The notes beneath the pieces were generated by a model. It was given only the letters and a program-made list of their open reading frames with translations, did no database searches and had not been told where the DNA came from. This document shows, in pieces, positions 33,377 to 40,972 of a stretch of DNA of 64,000 bases. Location: the NCBI GenBank assembly GCA_001787755.1, contig MFYJ01000011.1, positions 124,001-188,000 of the forward strand, read 5' to 3'. Positions within the stretch are counted from its first letter, which is position 1. Each line of letters opens with the position of its first letter. This stretch comes from Candidatus Peribacteria bacterium RIFOXYB1_FULL_54_35. GTDB lineage: Bacteria > Patescibacteriota > Gracilibacteria > Peribacterales > Peribacteraceae. A program made the translations under genes and the position numbers.

Positions 33377-33382
33377 AGTATA
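33377..33382 (-). promoter_or_regulatory. TATACT -10 of the SLH gene, leaderless spacing
   Basis: On the minus strand TATACT (33377-33382) ends 7 bases before the ATG at 33369. Confidence 0.5.
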
Positions 33383-33475
33383 ATAGTCAATACAGAAGAG
33401 AAACAGGGTTCTTCGAATCACATGATTCGACATATTTTATGCTGGTTTTTGTTTTACGGAGGCCAAAACAGTAGA

Positions 33476-33644
33476 ATGAAATTCTATAAAAAAGGAATGG
33501 ATTCATTTTTGCACGTACTCTGGTGCATTCATCGAATTTATTGGAGTAATATTCTTGGCTATTGCTATGGCCGCGACGCCAGCAGGTGGTGTTTTGGACA
33601 TGGATTGTAAAGCTAATGATCTTAATGGGGAATGTCTTAAATAG
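33476..33644 (+). pseudogene. Small membrane-protein gene with a +1 frameshift
   Basis: ATG at 33476 with GGAGG upstream begins MKFYKK, but the frame needed for the rest changes at the run of six A's (33488-33493). Dropping one A joins it to EWIHFCTYSGAFIEFIGVIF and LAIAMAATPAGG and on to a TAG at 33644, 55 residues in all, with one hydrophobic helix. Length 169 is one base over a multiple of three. It is either a broken gene, a sequencing indel, or a frameshift site. The segment is AT-rich compared with its surroundings. Confidence 0.6.
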
Positions 33645-33653
33645 TTTGTTGTG

Positions 33654-33782
33654 ATGAAGCATCCATATCTCAATAACATAGGTTTATTTTTTCTCGTTGC
33701 TGGATTCTTCGTTGAATTTATTCCTGCAATTCCTCAAATCCTGGAATGGTTTAGTGCAAAGATTCATAAATCCAAATCCTGA
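33654..33782 (+). CDS. 42-residue single-helix membrane protein
   Basis: A small open frame starting 9 bases after the frameshifted gene. NIGLFFLVAGFFVEFIPAIP forms one membrane helix, followed by a short basic tail. The stretch GFFVEFI resembles GAFIEFI of the preceding gene, so the two may be paralogues. Its stop abuts the stop of the convergent GIY-YIG gene. No function is known. AT-rich composition suggests acquisition with its neighbours. Confidence 0.6.
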   Translation: MKHPYLNNIGLFFLVAGFFVEFIPAIPQILEWFSAKIHKSKS

Positions 33783-34046
33783 TTATGTAAATGGCAACTG
33801 AAGTGTTTTTCGAAGCATATGCTTCAGAGCATTTTTTCCTTGTGTCGTTTTCAAGTACTTCTCACGACGGAGCGCATCATCTTGTGAAAGATAACTTTCA
33901 ATAAATATGAGTTTCCAGGGTCTCTTTATCTTCGTTGAAGTGACGCTGCCTTTGTTATGCGCGGCAATGCGCTTTTTAATATCAGTTGTATAGCCAACAT
34001 ACAATGAACCATCCCGTGCACTGCGGAGAACATAGACTATGAACAT
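33783..34046 (-). CDS. GIY-YIG domain protein (UPF0213 type)
   Basis: An 87-residue stand-alone GIY-YIG nuclease domain. MFIVYVLRSARDGSLYVGYT holds the two core strands (VYVL and YVGYT in place of GIY and YIG), then TDIKKRIAAHNKG with the conserved arginine, and SYLSQDDALRREKYLK with the catalytic glutamate. Such short proteins are common in bacteria and are not homing endonucleases by themselves. In-frame codons before 34046 are less family-like. It lies in the AT-rich islet between the SLH gene and tRNA-Arg. Confidence 0.87.
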   Translation of the reverse strand: MFIVYVLRSARDGSLYVGYTTDIKKRIAAHNKGSVTSTKIKRPWKLIFIESYLSQDDALRREKYLKTTQGKNALKHMLRKTLQLPFT

Positions 34047-34183
34047 AGCATATGATTCTATCAGAAAGTCCCGTAGTACGCACTTCACTGCGTTACATGC
34101 AACTACAGGACACTCAGTATGCTGACTGCGGGAATTAAGTGGCCTGCCATGAAGTTGCTCGAACGAAGTGAGAGCATACTTCG

Positions 34184-34258
34184 TGGTGACCCCGGCGGGA
34201 ATCGAACCTGCATTTGCCCCTTAGGAGAGGGCTGTTCTATCCATTGAACTACGGGGCC
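34184..34258 (-). tRNA. tRNA-Arg (anticodon CCT)
   Basis: Read on the minus strand it starts GGCCCCGTAGTTCAATGG. The acceptor stem GGCCCCG pairs with CGGGGTC, the anticodon loop CTCCTAA gives CCT, the T-arm contains GGTTCGATTCC, and CCA is encoded at the 3' end (34184-34186). It decodes AGG. Confidence 0.95.
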
Positions 34259-34345
34259 GCAAGGAAATGTTAAATGGAAATGCGGAAAAAGGGAAAGCGA
34301 TGGCATCTTTTTCATTGATGGTACACTTTCCCCTTCCTCAATGTA

Positions 34346-34927
34346 TTACCCGCGTTTCAGCACCACAATCTCACGCCCTTCCACAGGGAGCACTTTCACT
34401 TTGTATTCCGGCACAGCCTCCTTCCCCCTGGCACCACAGACACCCAACACCTCTGCATACGCACTTTCATCCCCGTTGGAAACAGGAATAAGAACACGGG
34501 GATCAATCTCATCTACCAGCTTCTGCACACGCTTGGGGTCGTCTGTAGGAACGACCAGCACATCTATGTCACCCAGAAGTTCCAGTTCGTAGTCGCTCCA
34601 TTCCTGGAGCGGTGACGAGAGGAATCCGCAACGGACAGAATCGAGCTCCACAACATAGGAAATTTGTGCCCCTTCGTTGTGCCCGATACCCCGGATAGTC
34701 ACATCCTGAATGTCATACTCACCCGGCCAGGAAATTGTTCCTTTCTGTGGGGCTTCCTCCGGCGTCCGGAAGAGCGTCACAAGCGCATCTGCCTTCTCCT
34801 GTTTCTCCGGAAAGACAACAACAGATCTGTTCCCCCATTCACAGCGGATAGCGGCGCCTTTCGGTGACTTCAGTACGAGCATGCGCAGATGATACTGGAG
34901 GCCAGTCTCCACGCAAAAGAAATTCAT
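34346..34927 (-). CDS. Metallo-beta-lactamase-fold-like protein lacking the metal motif
   Basis: A 193-residue cytoplasmic protein. The ATG at 34927 has a strong GGAGGGGGAAG ribosome site. The order of strands (AAIRCEWGNRSVVVFPE, ISWPGEYDIQDVTIRGIG, ISYVVELDSVRCGFLSSP, DIDVLVVPTDDP, VLIPVSNGDES) resembles the UlaG/RomA-like branch of the MBL fold. The H-x-H-x-D-H zinc motif is not present, so hydrolase activity is doubtful. It follows murA by 26 bp and probably belongs to an lspA-murA operon. Confidence 0.65.
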   Translation of the reverse strand: MNFFCVETGLQYHLRMLVLKSPKGAAIRCEWGNRSVVVFPEKQEKADALVTLFRTPEEAPQKGTISWPGEYDIQDVTIRGIGHNEGAQISYVVELDSVRCGFLSSPLQEWSDYELELLGDIDVLVVPTDDPKRVQKLVDEIDPRVLIPVSNGDESAYAEVLGVCGARGKEAVPEYKVKVLPVEGREIVVLKRG

Positions 34928-34953
34928 GACTTCCCCCTCCAACTAAAAGCCCC

Positions 34954-36231
34954 CTACTCCTCCTGCCCGCTGGTCTCAATTTTTTGGATCTTTGCGCCAA
35001 GACTACGCAATTTTTCATCGAGACGATCGTACCCACGTTCAATGTACCGGATATCGGTAATGGCTGTTTCTCCCTCAGCGCAGAGAGCTGCTATGACCAT
35101 AGCTGCACCTGCCCGGATATCATTACTGGCAACCGTTCTCCCCCGTAGAGGTGTCGGGCCAATAATGAGAGCCTCATGTGCGTTGAGCACTTCCACGTGT
35201 GCTCCCATTTTTTCCAGCTCATACAAATATGCCATACGCCCCTCGAAGAGACGCTCAAAAATTCTGCTCACACCATGGGCTTGCGAGAGTGCCACCCCCA
35301 TAGGCGCCTGGAGATCCGTAGGAAATCCAGGGAACACATTGGTTTTTATGCTCAGGGCATGGAGAGAGGAAAGTTCCCCATCGACGAAAAGCACACTATC
35401 GTCAATGTATTTGCATATGCCCCCCAGCCGCCGTACTGCATCGAGGAAAGAGAGGAGGTGTCCTGCATCTGTGCCATGCAGCCGCACCTTGCCCTTGGTC
35501 ACAATAGCCGCGAGAACGAGGCAACCTGCTTCAAGGTAGTCAAACGGAACGGTGGCAGAAACACATTGCAAATCTCGCCGGCCACGAACAATAACGGTAT
35601 GAGTACCTATTCCCTCTACATCCACTCCCATAGCTTGTACCAGCCTTTCCACGGCTTGCACGTGTGGTTCGGCAGCTGCGATATCGATACGCGTTTCACC
35701 GGGGAGAAGCGCGGCGGCAAGCACGGCATTCTCTGTCGCAGTGACAGAAAACTCCGGGAGGATAACATGCGCGGGTGCCAGCTCTCCTTGCAGGTGAAGG
35801 ATATCTTCCGTGCTCATGTTTTCCGCTCCCAGCTGCTCCAGAGCACCAATGTGCGCACCAACGGGGCGCTTACCGAGAACACACCCCCCTGGATATGCCA
35901 TCTCCACAACTCCAAAGCGGGAGAGAAGTGGGCCAAGAAGCACAATAGACCCGCGCAATTTGGAAACGAACTCCGCAGGAATGGGTTTGCTCTGCACATT
36001 GTGAGTGCGGATGCGCACAGTCCCATTCTGGAATGATGTTTCTGCCCCCAGAAAATCAAGAATGGAGAGCATAGAACGCACATCCAACAGATCCGGCACG
36101 TTGTGTAGCACCGTCTCCCCGCTGCAGAGCAGGCTCCCTGCAATCATAGGTAGAGCCGCATTCTTGGAGCCGCTTACAGTCACGTCCCCGCGCAGTGGCA
36201 TACCTCCCTGTACGCTGTATCGAATGTCCAT
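34954..36231 (-). CDS. murA: UDP-N-acetylglucosamine 1-carboxyvinyltransferase
   Basis: First committed step of peptidoglycan precursor synthesis, adding enolpyruvate to UDP-GlcNAc. 425 residues. VSGSKNAALPMIAGSLL (KN motif near residue 22), RGSIVLLGPLLSRFG, and the catalytic-cysteine loop PGGCVLGKRPVGAH near residue 118 are conserved; Cys is retained, so fosfomycin would be expected to bind. It also has EN-AVLAAALLPGET and FPTDLQAPM. It is downstream of lspA on the same strand, with a 105-bp gap. Confidence 0.97.
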   Translation of the reverse strand: MDIRYSVQGGMPLRGDVTVSGSKNAALPMIAGSLLCSGETVLHNVPDLLDVRSMLSILDFLGAETSFQNGTVRIRTHNVQSKPIPAEFVSKLRGSIVLLGPLLSRFGVVEMAYPGGCVLGKRPVGAHIGALEQLGAENMSTEDILHLQGELAPAHVILPEFSVTATENAVLAAALLPGETRIDIAAAEPHVQAVERLVQAMGVDVEGIGTHTVIVRGRRDLQCVSATVPFDYLEAGCLVLAAIVTKGKVRLHGTDAGHLLSFLDAVRRLGGICKYIDDSVLFVDGELSSLHALSIKTNVFPGFPTDLQAPMGVALSQAHGVSRIFERLFEGRMAYLYELEKMGAHVEVLNAHEALIIGPTPLRGRTVASNDIRAGAAMVIAALCAEGETAITDIRYIERGYDRLDEKLRSLGAKIQKIETSGQEE

Positions 36232-36336
36232 CTATGCTGAGTGAAGGAATATGAGGTGACTCATTGTAACGTGCCGGGGAAAGGGGCAACAGCCATGAGG
36301 CAACAGAAGTATCATTTCTGCTCAAAGAAGCAAGTA

Positions 36337-36777
36337 TTAGCAGCGTTTTCGGGCGCGGAATTTCTGAAAAATCAACTCCGCAAAGAGCAGCGAAACCCCA
36401 ACTGTGATGCAACTGTCAGCAACATTGAAAATGGGGAATCTGCCGATCTGGAACAAATCGGTCACAGTCCCATTGTGAAGACGATCCACAATGTTTGCGA
36501 GGCCACCTCCCAGGAGGAGCCCAAACCCCACCTGGCTTTCTGCGCTACGGGCGGTTCTCAGAGCCATCACGGCAACCGCCACTGCTGCAACCGCAATCAA
36601 AATTGGCTCCGCAAGCCCCAGTTCAAGCCCAAAAGCCACTCCCGTATTCATAGATTTCTGCAACCCAACAAACGAACCGATGAGAGCGACGCGCTCATGG
36701 AGAAAACGCTCTGTAAGCACCGCAGAGCCAATACTCCCAAGAAAACTGAGGATGAATGACCCCCAAAACAGTTGCAT
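36337..36777 (-). CDS. lspA: Lipoprotein signal peptidase (type II)
   Basis: Membrane aspartyl protease that cleaves prolipoprotein signal peptides. From ATG 36777 it has 146 residues and about four helices. The conserved segments are NTGVAFG near residue 44, GLANIVDRL with the first catalytic aspartate, VTDLFQI, and FPIFNVADSCITVG with the second. Its presence implies lipoproteins in this organism, though no lipobox protein is obvious in the window. An in-frame TTG at 36786 is a weaker start. Confidence 0.92.
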   Translation of the reverse strand: MQLFWGSFILSFLGSIGSAVLTERFLHERVALIGSFVGLQKSMNTGVAFGLELGLAEPILIAVAAVAVAVMALRTARSAESQVGFGLLLGGGLANIVDRLHNGTVTDLFQIGRFPIFNVADSCITVGVSLLFAELIFQKFRARKRC

Positions 36778-36803
36778 ATGCCCCAAGCATACGCCCCTGA
36801 TGC

Positions 36804-36831
36804 TTGCTTCGTCTCCTGAAAGGGGTACAAT
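36804..36831 (+). promoter_or_regulatory. nusA promoter
   Basis: TTGCTT (36804-36809), a 16-base spacer and TACAAT (36826-36831), which gives a leader of about 90 bases before the nusA ATG. Confidence 0.6.
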
Positions 36832-36859
36832 ATACTCAACACTGATGAAGTAGAGTTTT

Positions 36860-36895
36860 CACTGTTTCACTTGATGCTGAAACGGTGGTTTTTTT
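36860..36895 (+). terminator. Intrinsic terminator in the nusA leader (candidate attenuator)
   Basis: CACTGTTTCA (36860-36869) pairs with TGAAACGGTG (36878-36887) around an 8-base loop, with one G-T pair. Seven T's follow at 36889-36895. It lies between the promoter and the nusA start, and no other plus-strand gene ends here, so it looks like an attenuator. Confidence 0.75.
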
Positions 36896-36929
36896 CCTTT
36901 CACAGTTCCACTTTCTACCACCCCTCGTC

Positions 36930-38225
36930 ATGCGTGCATCATTCATAGCCGCAATCAACCAGATTTGTTCGGAGAAGAACGTAAGTCCCGAACAGGTGCT
37001 GGACGCTATCAGGCAGGCCATAGCAACTGCCTACCGTAAAGATTTTGGGAACCGTGAGCAGGAAATCCGCGTGGAGCTTGAAGAGGGCAAAGACATGCCT
37101 ACCATCCTCCTTGTGAAGGAAATTGTGGAAGAGGTGGAAAACGATAATTTCGAAATCAGCATCAAAGATGCGAGGAAGATTAAAAAGGATGCGGATGTCG
37201 GCGATGAAATTGAGATTGATGTTACCCCTTCAGGATACGGCCGTATCGCTGCACAGGCAGCAAAACAAGTCATTCTGCAAAAACTGCAGGAGGCAGAGAA
37301 ACAGAGCTTGTACGAAATGTTCAAGGACCGCGAGGAGGAACTGCTCACCGCCACAGTCACAAAGGTGGAACCAAACTGGGTGACACTTGAAATCGAAGGA
37401 ATGACCGTAAGTCTCCCCTGGAAAGAGCAAATACCGGGCGAGCACTACTACACAGGAAAGCGCATCCGTGTGTACCTTGATAAGGTGGAGCTCACAGGGA
37501 AAGGGCCACAGCTGCGCATCTCCCGCACACACCACGGCCTCGTACGCAAACTCCTCGAGCTGGAGATCCCGGAAGTGCGCAACTGTGATGTCGAAATAAA
37601 AGCCATTGCCCGCGATCCTGGTTTCCGCAGCAAAGTCGCCGTTGCAAGTACCGACCCGCGGATTGATCCCATTGGAGCATGCGTGGGACAGAAGGGCGTA
37701 CGCATCCAGGCAGTGATGGAGGAACTCAATGGGGAGCGTGTTGATATGATTGAGTGGTCCGATGACCCTATCCGCCTCATTTCCACCGCGTTACAACCGG
37801 CAGCTATTTCCGCTGTCATCATCGTGAATGACACAGAGAATCTCGATGAAGAAGGGAGGCGCATCAAAAGGCGCGCCGCCGTCTTTGTGGAAGAAGCCCA
37901 GCGTCCCATGGCTATAGGGAAAAAAGGGCAGAACATCCGCCTGGCTACTGAGCTTTCCGGCTACGAATTGGACATGTACAACTATGAGGAATTGCCTGCC
38001 TTTAAAGCAAAACTAGCAGAGCTCACGGGCTCCGATGCACTCAAAATGCAGGGAATGACCCCAGAACAGCCTGCAGAAGGAGCCGTCCCGGACAAGAAGG
38101 CCGCCGCAGGGAAAGAAGTTGCAGAGGAAAAACCTGAGAAAGAAAAAGAAGCGAGCGGAGAACCAGAGGCAACAAAGGAGAAAGAAGATACCGGTGAGAC
38201 AAAGGAGGATGGAAAGAAAGAATAA
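36930..38225 (+). CDS. nusA: Transcription termination/antitermination protein NusA
   Basis: RNA-polymerase-binding elongation factor that promotes pausing and intrinsic termination. 431 residues from MRASFIAAINQICSEKNVSP. N-terminal domain (about 1-125), S1 domain (about 130-200, LTATVTKVEPNWVTLEIEG), then KH1 and KH2 (about 220-345: DPRIDPIGACVGQKGVRIQA and RPMAIGKKGQNIRLATELSG, with GxxG loops). The final 70 or so residues are a Lys/Glu-rich disordered tail not found in all NusA proteins. Because NusA strengthens intrinsic terminators, the terminator in its own leader suggests autoregulation. Confidence 0.95.
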   Translation: MRASFIAAINQICSEKNVSPEQVLDAIRQAIATAYRKDFGNREQEIRVELEEGKDMPTILLVKEIVEEVENDNFEISIKDARKIKKDADVGDEIEIDVTPSGYGRIAAQAAKQVILQKLQEAEKQSLYEMFKDREEELLTATVTKVEPNWVTLEIEGMTVSLPWKEQIPGEHYYTGKRIRVYLDKVELTGKGPQLRISRTHHGLVRKLLELEIPEVRNCDVEIKAIARDPGFRSKVAVASTDPRIDPIGACVGQKGVRIQAVMEELNGERVDMIEWSDDPIRLISTALQPAAISAVIIVNDTENLDEEGRRIKRRAAVFVEEAQRPMAIGKKGQNIRLATELSGYELDMYNYEELPAFKAKLAELTGSDALKMQGMTPEQPAEGAVPDKKAAAGKEVAEEKPEKEKEASGEPEATKEKEDTGETKEDGKKE

Positions 38226-38277
38226 TTCGGCAAGAAATACCATGTCCCGATGGTAGCGAGAGCGCTACCATCGGTTC

Positions 38278-40548
38278 ATGCAACTTCCGGGCATCCCCCT
38301 TGTTGTTCTCGACACGGAAACGACCGGCCTTCTCCCGCGCGTGAACAGGATCATTGAATTCGCATCCGTCTTGCTGAGGGACGGAGTGATGCAGGATGAA
38401 TATGAACAGCTCATTTTTGTGGAAGAAGCGATTCCGCCGCATGTAGAAGTACTTACGCGCATCAAAACAGCAGACCTCCAGGGGAAGCCACGATTGGAGG
38501 ATGTGCGCGGAGATATTTTGAAGCACATAGACAAAGATGCCATCATCGTCGGGCAGAACATCACCTATGACATGGAAATGCTCAAGGGAGAAGGAATCGA
38601 CCTCAGCGGTCGCCCATGGATTGATACTTCCATGCTCGCTTCGCTCGTATTCCCGGAGTTCGAGAGTTACTCGCTCGGGTACATGAGTACCGTCCTCTCA
38701 CTGAACCATGAACCAATGCACCGCGCACTCGGGGATGTGCACGCCACAGTGGAACTCTTGAGCAGATGCTGGGAACGCATGCTCATGCTTCCCAGAGAAC
38801 TGCAGATGCAGGCACAGGATATTATGCGGAGAGCACCAGAAGGATACAGACGCTTCTTTGGGGCACTGCCCGCTCCTCACACAGACACCAAACCAGTGTG
38901 GTTGCACATGGGAACAGATACAACCACTGGGAACGGCAATGCTATCCGTGGCGTCACTCTCACTAAACCAAGCGGCAGCGTGGCACTTCTGGAAGAACCA
39001 GCATCTCCAGGAGTATTGGAAATAGTGATGCGCGCTGCAGTAGCAGACAGCAACACTGTCCACTGGCTCGCGGTGAAAAACCTCGAAATGACCACAAAGA
39101 AACTCACATTACCGGAGGGTGTACGCATTTTGTTCCCGCCGTACCTCCTCCTGGACCCCGAGGCCGGAACAAAGTTTATTCACCAGGAATCCTTCACGGC
39201 AAACGAGGCAACACTTGCCCTCAAGCTACTCTGGTACACACCAGAAACCCAGAGCGATCTCCCATTGCACGGCGATGAAGTGACTGTATGGAATGGCAAA
39301 CTCGCCTGTACGGAAGAGTCTGCGGCGTACACCAGGCAGTTTTTAAATCCCCCAGGTGTTCTCCTGCTGGATCACCGCCAGCTTCTCTCTTTCATTGCAG
39401 ACCCAAAACATACAGGACACAATGCGCTCACGACACAGGCACATATCGTCATTGATGATGCTTCTATGTTGGAAGACACCGCTACGAAAGCATACGAGTG
39501 GTACTGCCCGCTCCCGCATCTTCGTGCAGCCGCAGAGGGAAACGAAATACTCACAAAACTTGCGGATATAACCGAACTCTGGGCTGAACGGACAAGGGGC
39601 AACCAGGATCTCCATTACCTCACAGTGAGCGACCTTCAGAATCCTGACGCCCGGGGCATGCGTGACCTGCTTGATGAGGCGCTGCAGAACCCCGACCTCC
39701 CGCGGCTCGCCCTGCGCTACCTCTCCCACCTGCAGCAGATCCTCCGTCCAGAAAACCTCAAAGACCGCATTGTGTACATTGAACTGCGCTACAGCGGAGA
39801 TTTGCATATCCATTCCGCACCCGAACAAATCGGCATCTTCCTCCAGCGCCATCTCTACGATGTATTCCCCACCACGCTCCTCGTGCCGCCCGGCAGTGCC
39901 AACACCCTGAAAGAGGTGCTTCCTGCAGGGACTAAAACAGCCATACAACCAGCTATCCAGGCTGCGATTCCCTTCGAGATTTTGTACCCCGAACATCTGA
40001 ATCTCAATGAACTCATCACCACCACCCCTGAAGGAAAAACTATTGTTCTCATGAGCAGCAAACGAAGTATTGATGATGTGTATATTAAACATGCTGAAGC
40101 GCTGGAAAAACGCGGTATCTCCCTCATCTGCCAGGGCCTGTGTGGGGGAGCTGGACGGATGCGAGCCAATTTCATTGCCGCCCAAAGCCCTGCACTCTGG
40201 TTCCTGACACCATGGGCGTTTGAAGGAATTACACTCCCAGCCAATACCGCAGATCGGTTGGTTCTGTTCAGTCTCCCCTTCGATCACCCTTCTCATGCCG
40301 TTCTCAGCAAACGTGCCGAACACTACCAGAATGCCTTCATGCAGTACTCGCTCGCGCGGCTGCAGCACAGGCTCTTCCGGCTGCTTCGGGCATTCAGCGG
40401 ATACTGCAAAGAAGGGGCAGAGGTGCTCCTACTCGATGACAGATTGCACACCAAAAACTACGGAAAAGATATCCTTGCGTACCTTTCTCAATTCAGAAGT
40501 GATGCAGGAACCGATCCGTCTCGCTCTGCCCAGGTCACTCTTTTTTAA
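38278..40548 (+). CDS. DEDDh exonuclease fused to a degenerate DinG-like helicase
   Basis: A 756-residue protein. Residues 1-175 form a DnaQ/epsilon-type 3'-5' exonuclease: VVLDTETTGL (Exo I), NITYDMEML (Exo II), HRALGDVHAT (Exo III with the H and D). The rest resembles DinG/XPD family helicases: HIVIDDASML in the DEAH position, and a C-terminal PALWFLTPWAFEGITLPANT, LVLFSLPFDHPSH, LARLQHRLFRLLRAF. No Walker A (GxGKT) is found where the helicase domain begins, and DEAH is changed to DDAS. The helicase part may therefore be structural. It starts 52 bp after nusA. Confidence 0.82.
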   Translation: MQLPGIPLVVLDTETTGLLPRVNRIIEFASVLLRDGVMQDEYEQLIFVEEAIPPHVEVLTRIKTADLQGKPRLEDVRGDILKHIDKDAIIVGQNITYDMEMLKGEGIDLSGRPWIDTSMLASLVFPEFESYSLGYMSTVLSLNHEPMHRALGDVHATVELLSRCWERMLMLPRELQMQAQDIMRRAPEGYRRFFGALPAPHTDTKPVWLHMGTDTTTGNGNAIRGVTLTKPSGSVALLEEPASPGVLEIVMRAAVADSNTVHWLAVKNLEMTTKKLTLPEGVRILFPPYLLLDPEAGTKFIHQESFTANEATLALKLLWYTPETQSDLPLHGDEVTVWNGKLACTEESAAYTRQFLNPPGVLLLDHRQLLSFIADPKHTGHNALTTQAHIVIDDASMLEDTATKAYEWYCPLPHLRAAAEGNEILTKLADITELWAERTRGNQDLHYLTVSDLQNPDARGMRDLLDEALQNPDLPRLALRYLSHLQQILRPENLKDRIVYIELRYSGDLHIHSAPEQIGIFLQRHLYDVFPTTLLVPPGSANTLKEVLPAGTKTAIQPAIQAAIPFEILYPEHLNLNELITTTPEGKTIVLMSSKRSIDDVYIKHAEALEKRGISLICQGLCGGAGRMRANFIAAQSPALWFLTPWAFEGITLPANTADRLVLFSLPFDHPSHAVLSKRAEHYQNAFMQYSLARLQHRLFRLLRAFSGYCKEGAEVLLLDDRLHTKNYGKDILAYLSQFRSDAGTDPSRSAQVTLF

Positions 40549-40585
40549 ACAGTGAATTTTGCTCCGGAAGCCGCCTGAGGACGAA

Positions 40586-40601
40586 CCGCCCGAATGGGCG
40601 G
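40586..40601 (-). terminator. GC hairpin after the small exported gene
   Basis: CCGCCC-GAAT-GGGCGG, 6-bp perfect stem in the 63-bp space between convergent genes. On the minus strand TTCGTCC follows. Confidence 0.45.
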
Positions 40602-40611
40602 GACGGGCAAA

Positions 40612-40953
40612 TCACCGGCTCTCCGGCGGGGTGCACATGATTCCATTGTCCTCGCCCCAGTCATTACACCCCGGGAGAGGCTCGCATTGAGTGGCCATTC
40701 CATTGGTGTAGAGAATGTACCGCGCCGTTTCCTGACTGCACTGCACAACACACTCATGCGGCCCCAGTAATTCGCCGTCATACTCATACTCCACAACGAT
40801 CGGTTCACCTGTGCACGGATCCCCGTCGTGGGGATAGACGGGCGTCCTCACTCTTCCCTTTGGCATGGTTACCGCCTGGTAACCCACAAAGAGCAAAAGT
40901 GCCACAAGCACGAAACCAGACCAGGAGATTTTTCTCTTCCACTGCTGCATCAT
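40612..40953 (-). CDS. Small exported Cys-rich protein
   Basis: A 113-residue protein with a membrane segment near the N-terminus (SGFVLVALLLFVGYQAV) and a 75-residue outer part with six cysteines (DPCTGEP, HECVVQCSQE, TQCEPLPGCNDWGEDNGIMC), suitable for three disulfides. The family is not recognised. Several ATGs (40968, 40959, 40953, 40950) are possible starts. The final segment GCNDWGEDNG is striking and acidic. It lies just downstream of the phosphoglycosyltransferase gene on the same strand. Confidence 0.7.
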   Translation of the reverse strand: MMQQWKRKISWSGFVLVALLLFVGYQAVTMPKGRVRTPVYPHDGDPCTGEPIVVEYEYDGELLGPHECVVQCSQETARYILYTNGMATQCEPLPGCNDWGEDNGIMCTPPESR

Positions 40954-40972
40954 GTACATAATATACATACAT

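Noticed and set aside
33332-33610. 92-codon plus-strand frame at the start of the AT-rich islet
   Set aside because: It begins inside the SLH gene antisense and leaves the helix-coding frame after the poly-A run; the frameshift-corrected reading gives a better membrane protein.
33783-34046. GIY-YIG gene as a homing endonuclease of an intron
   Set aside because: It is a short stand-alone UPF0213-type domain with no intron or intein context.
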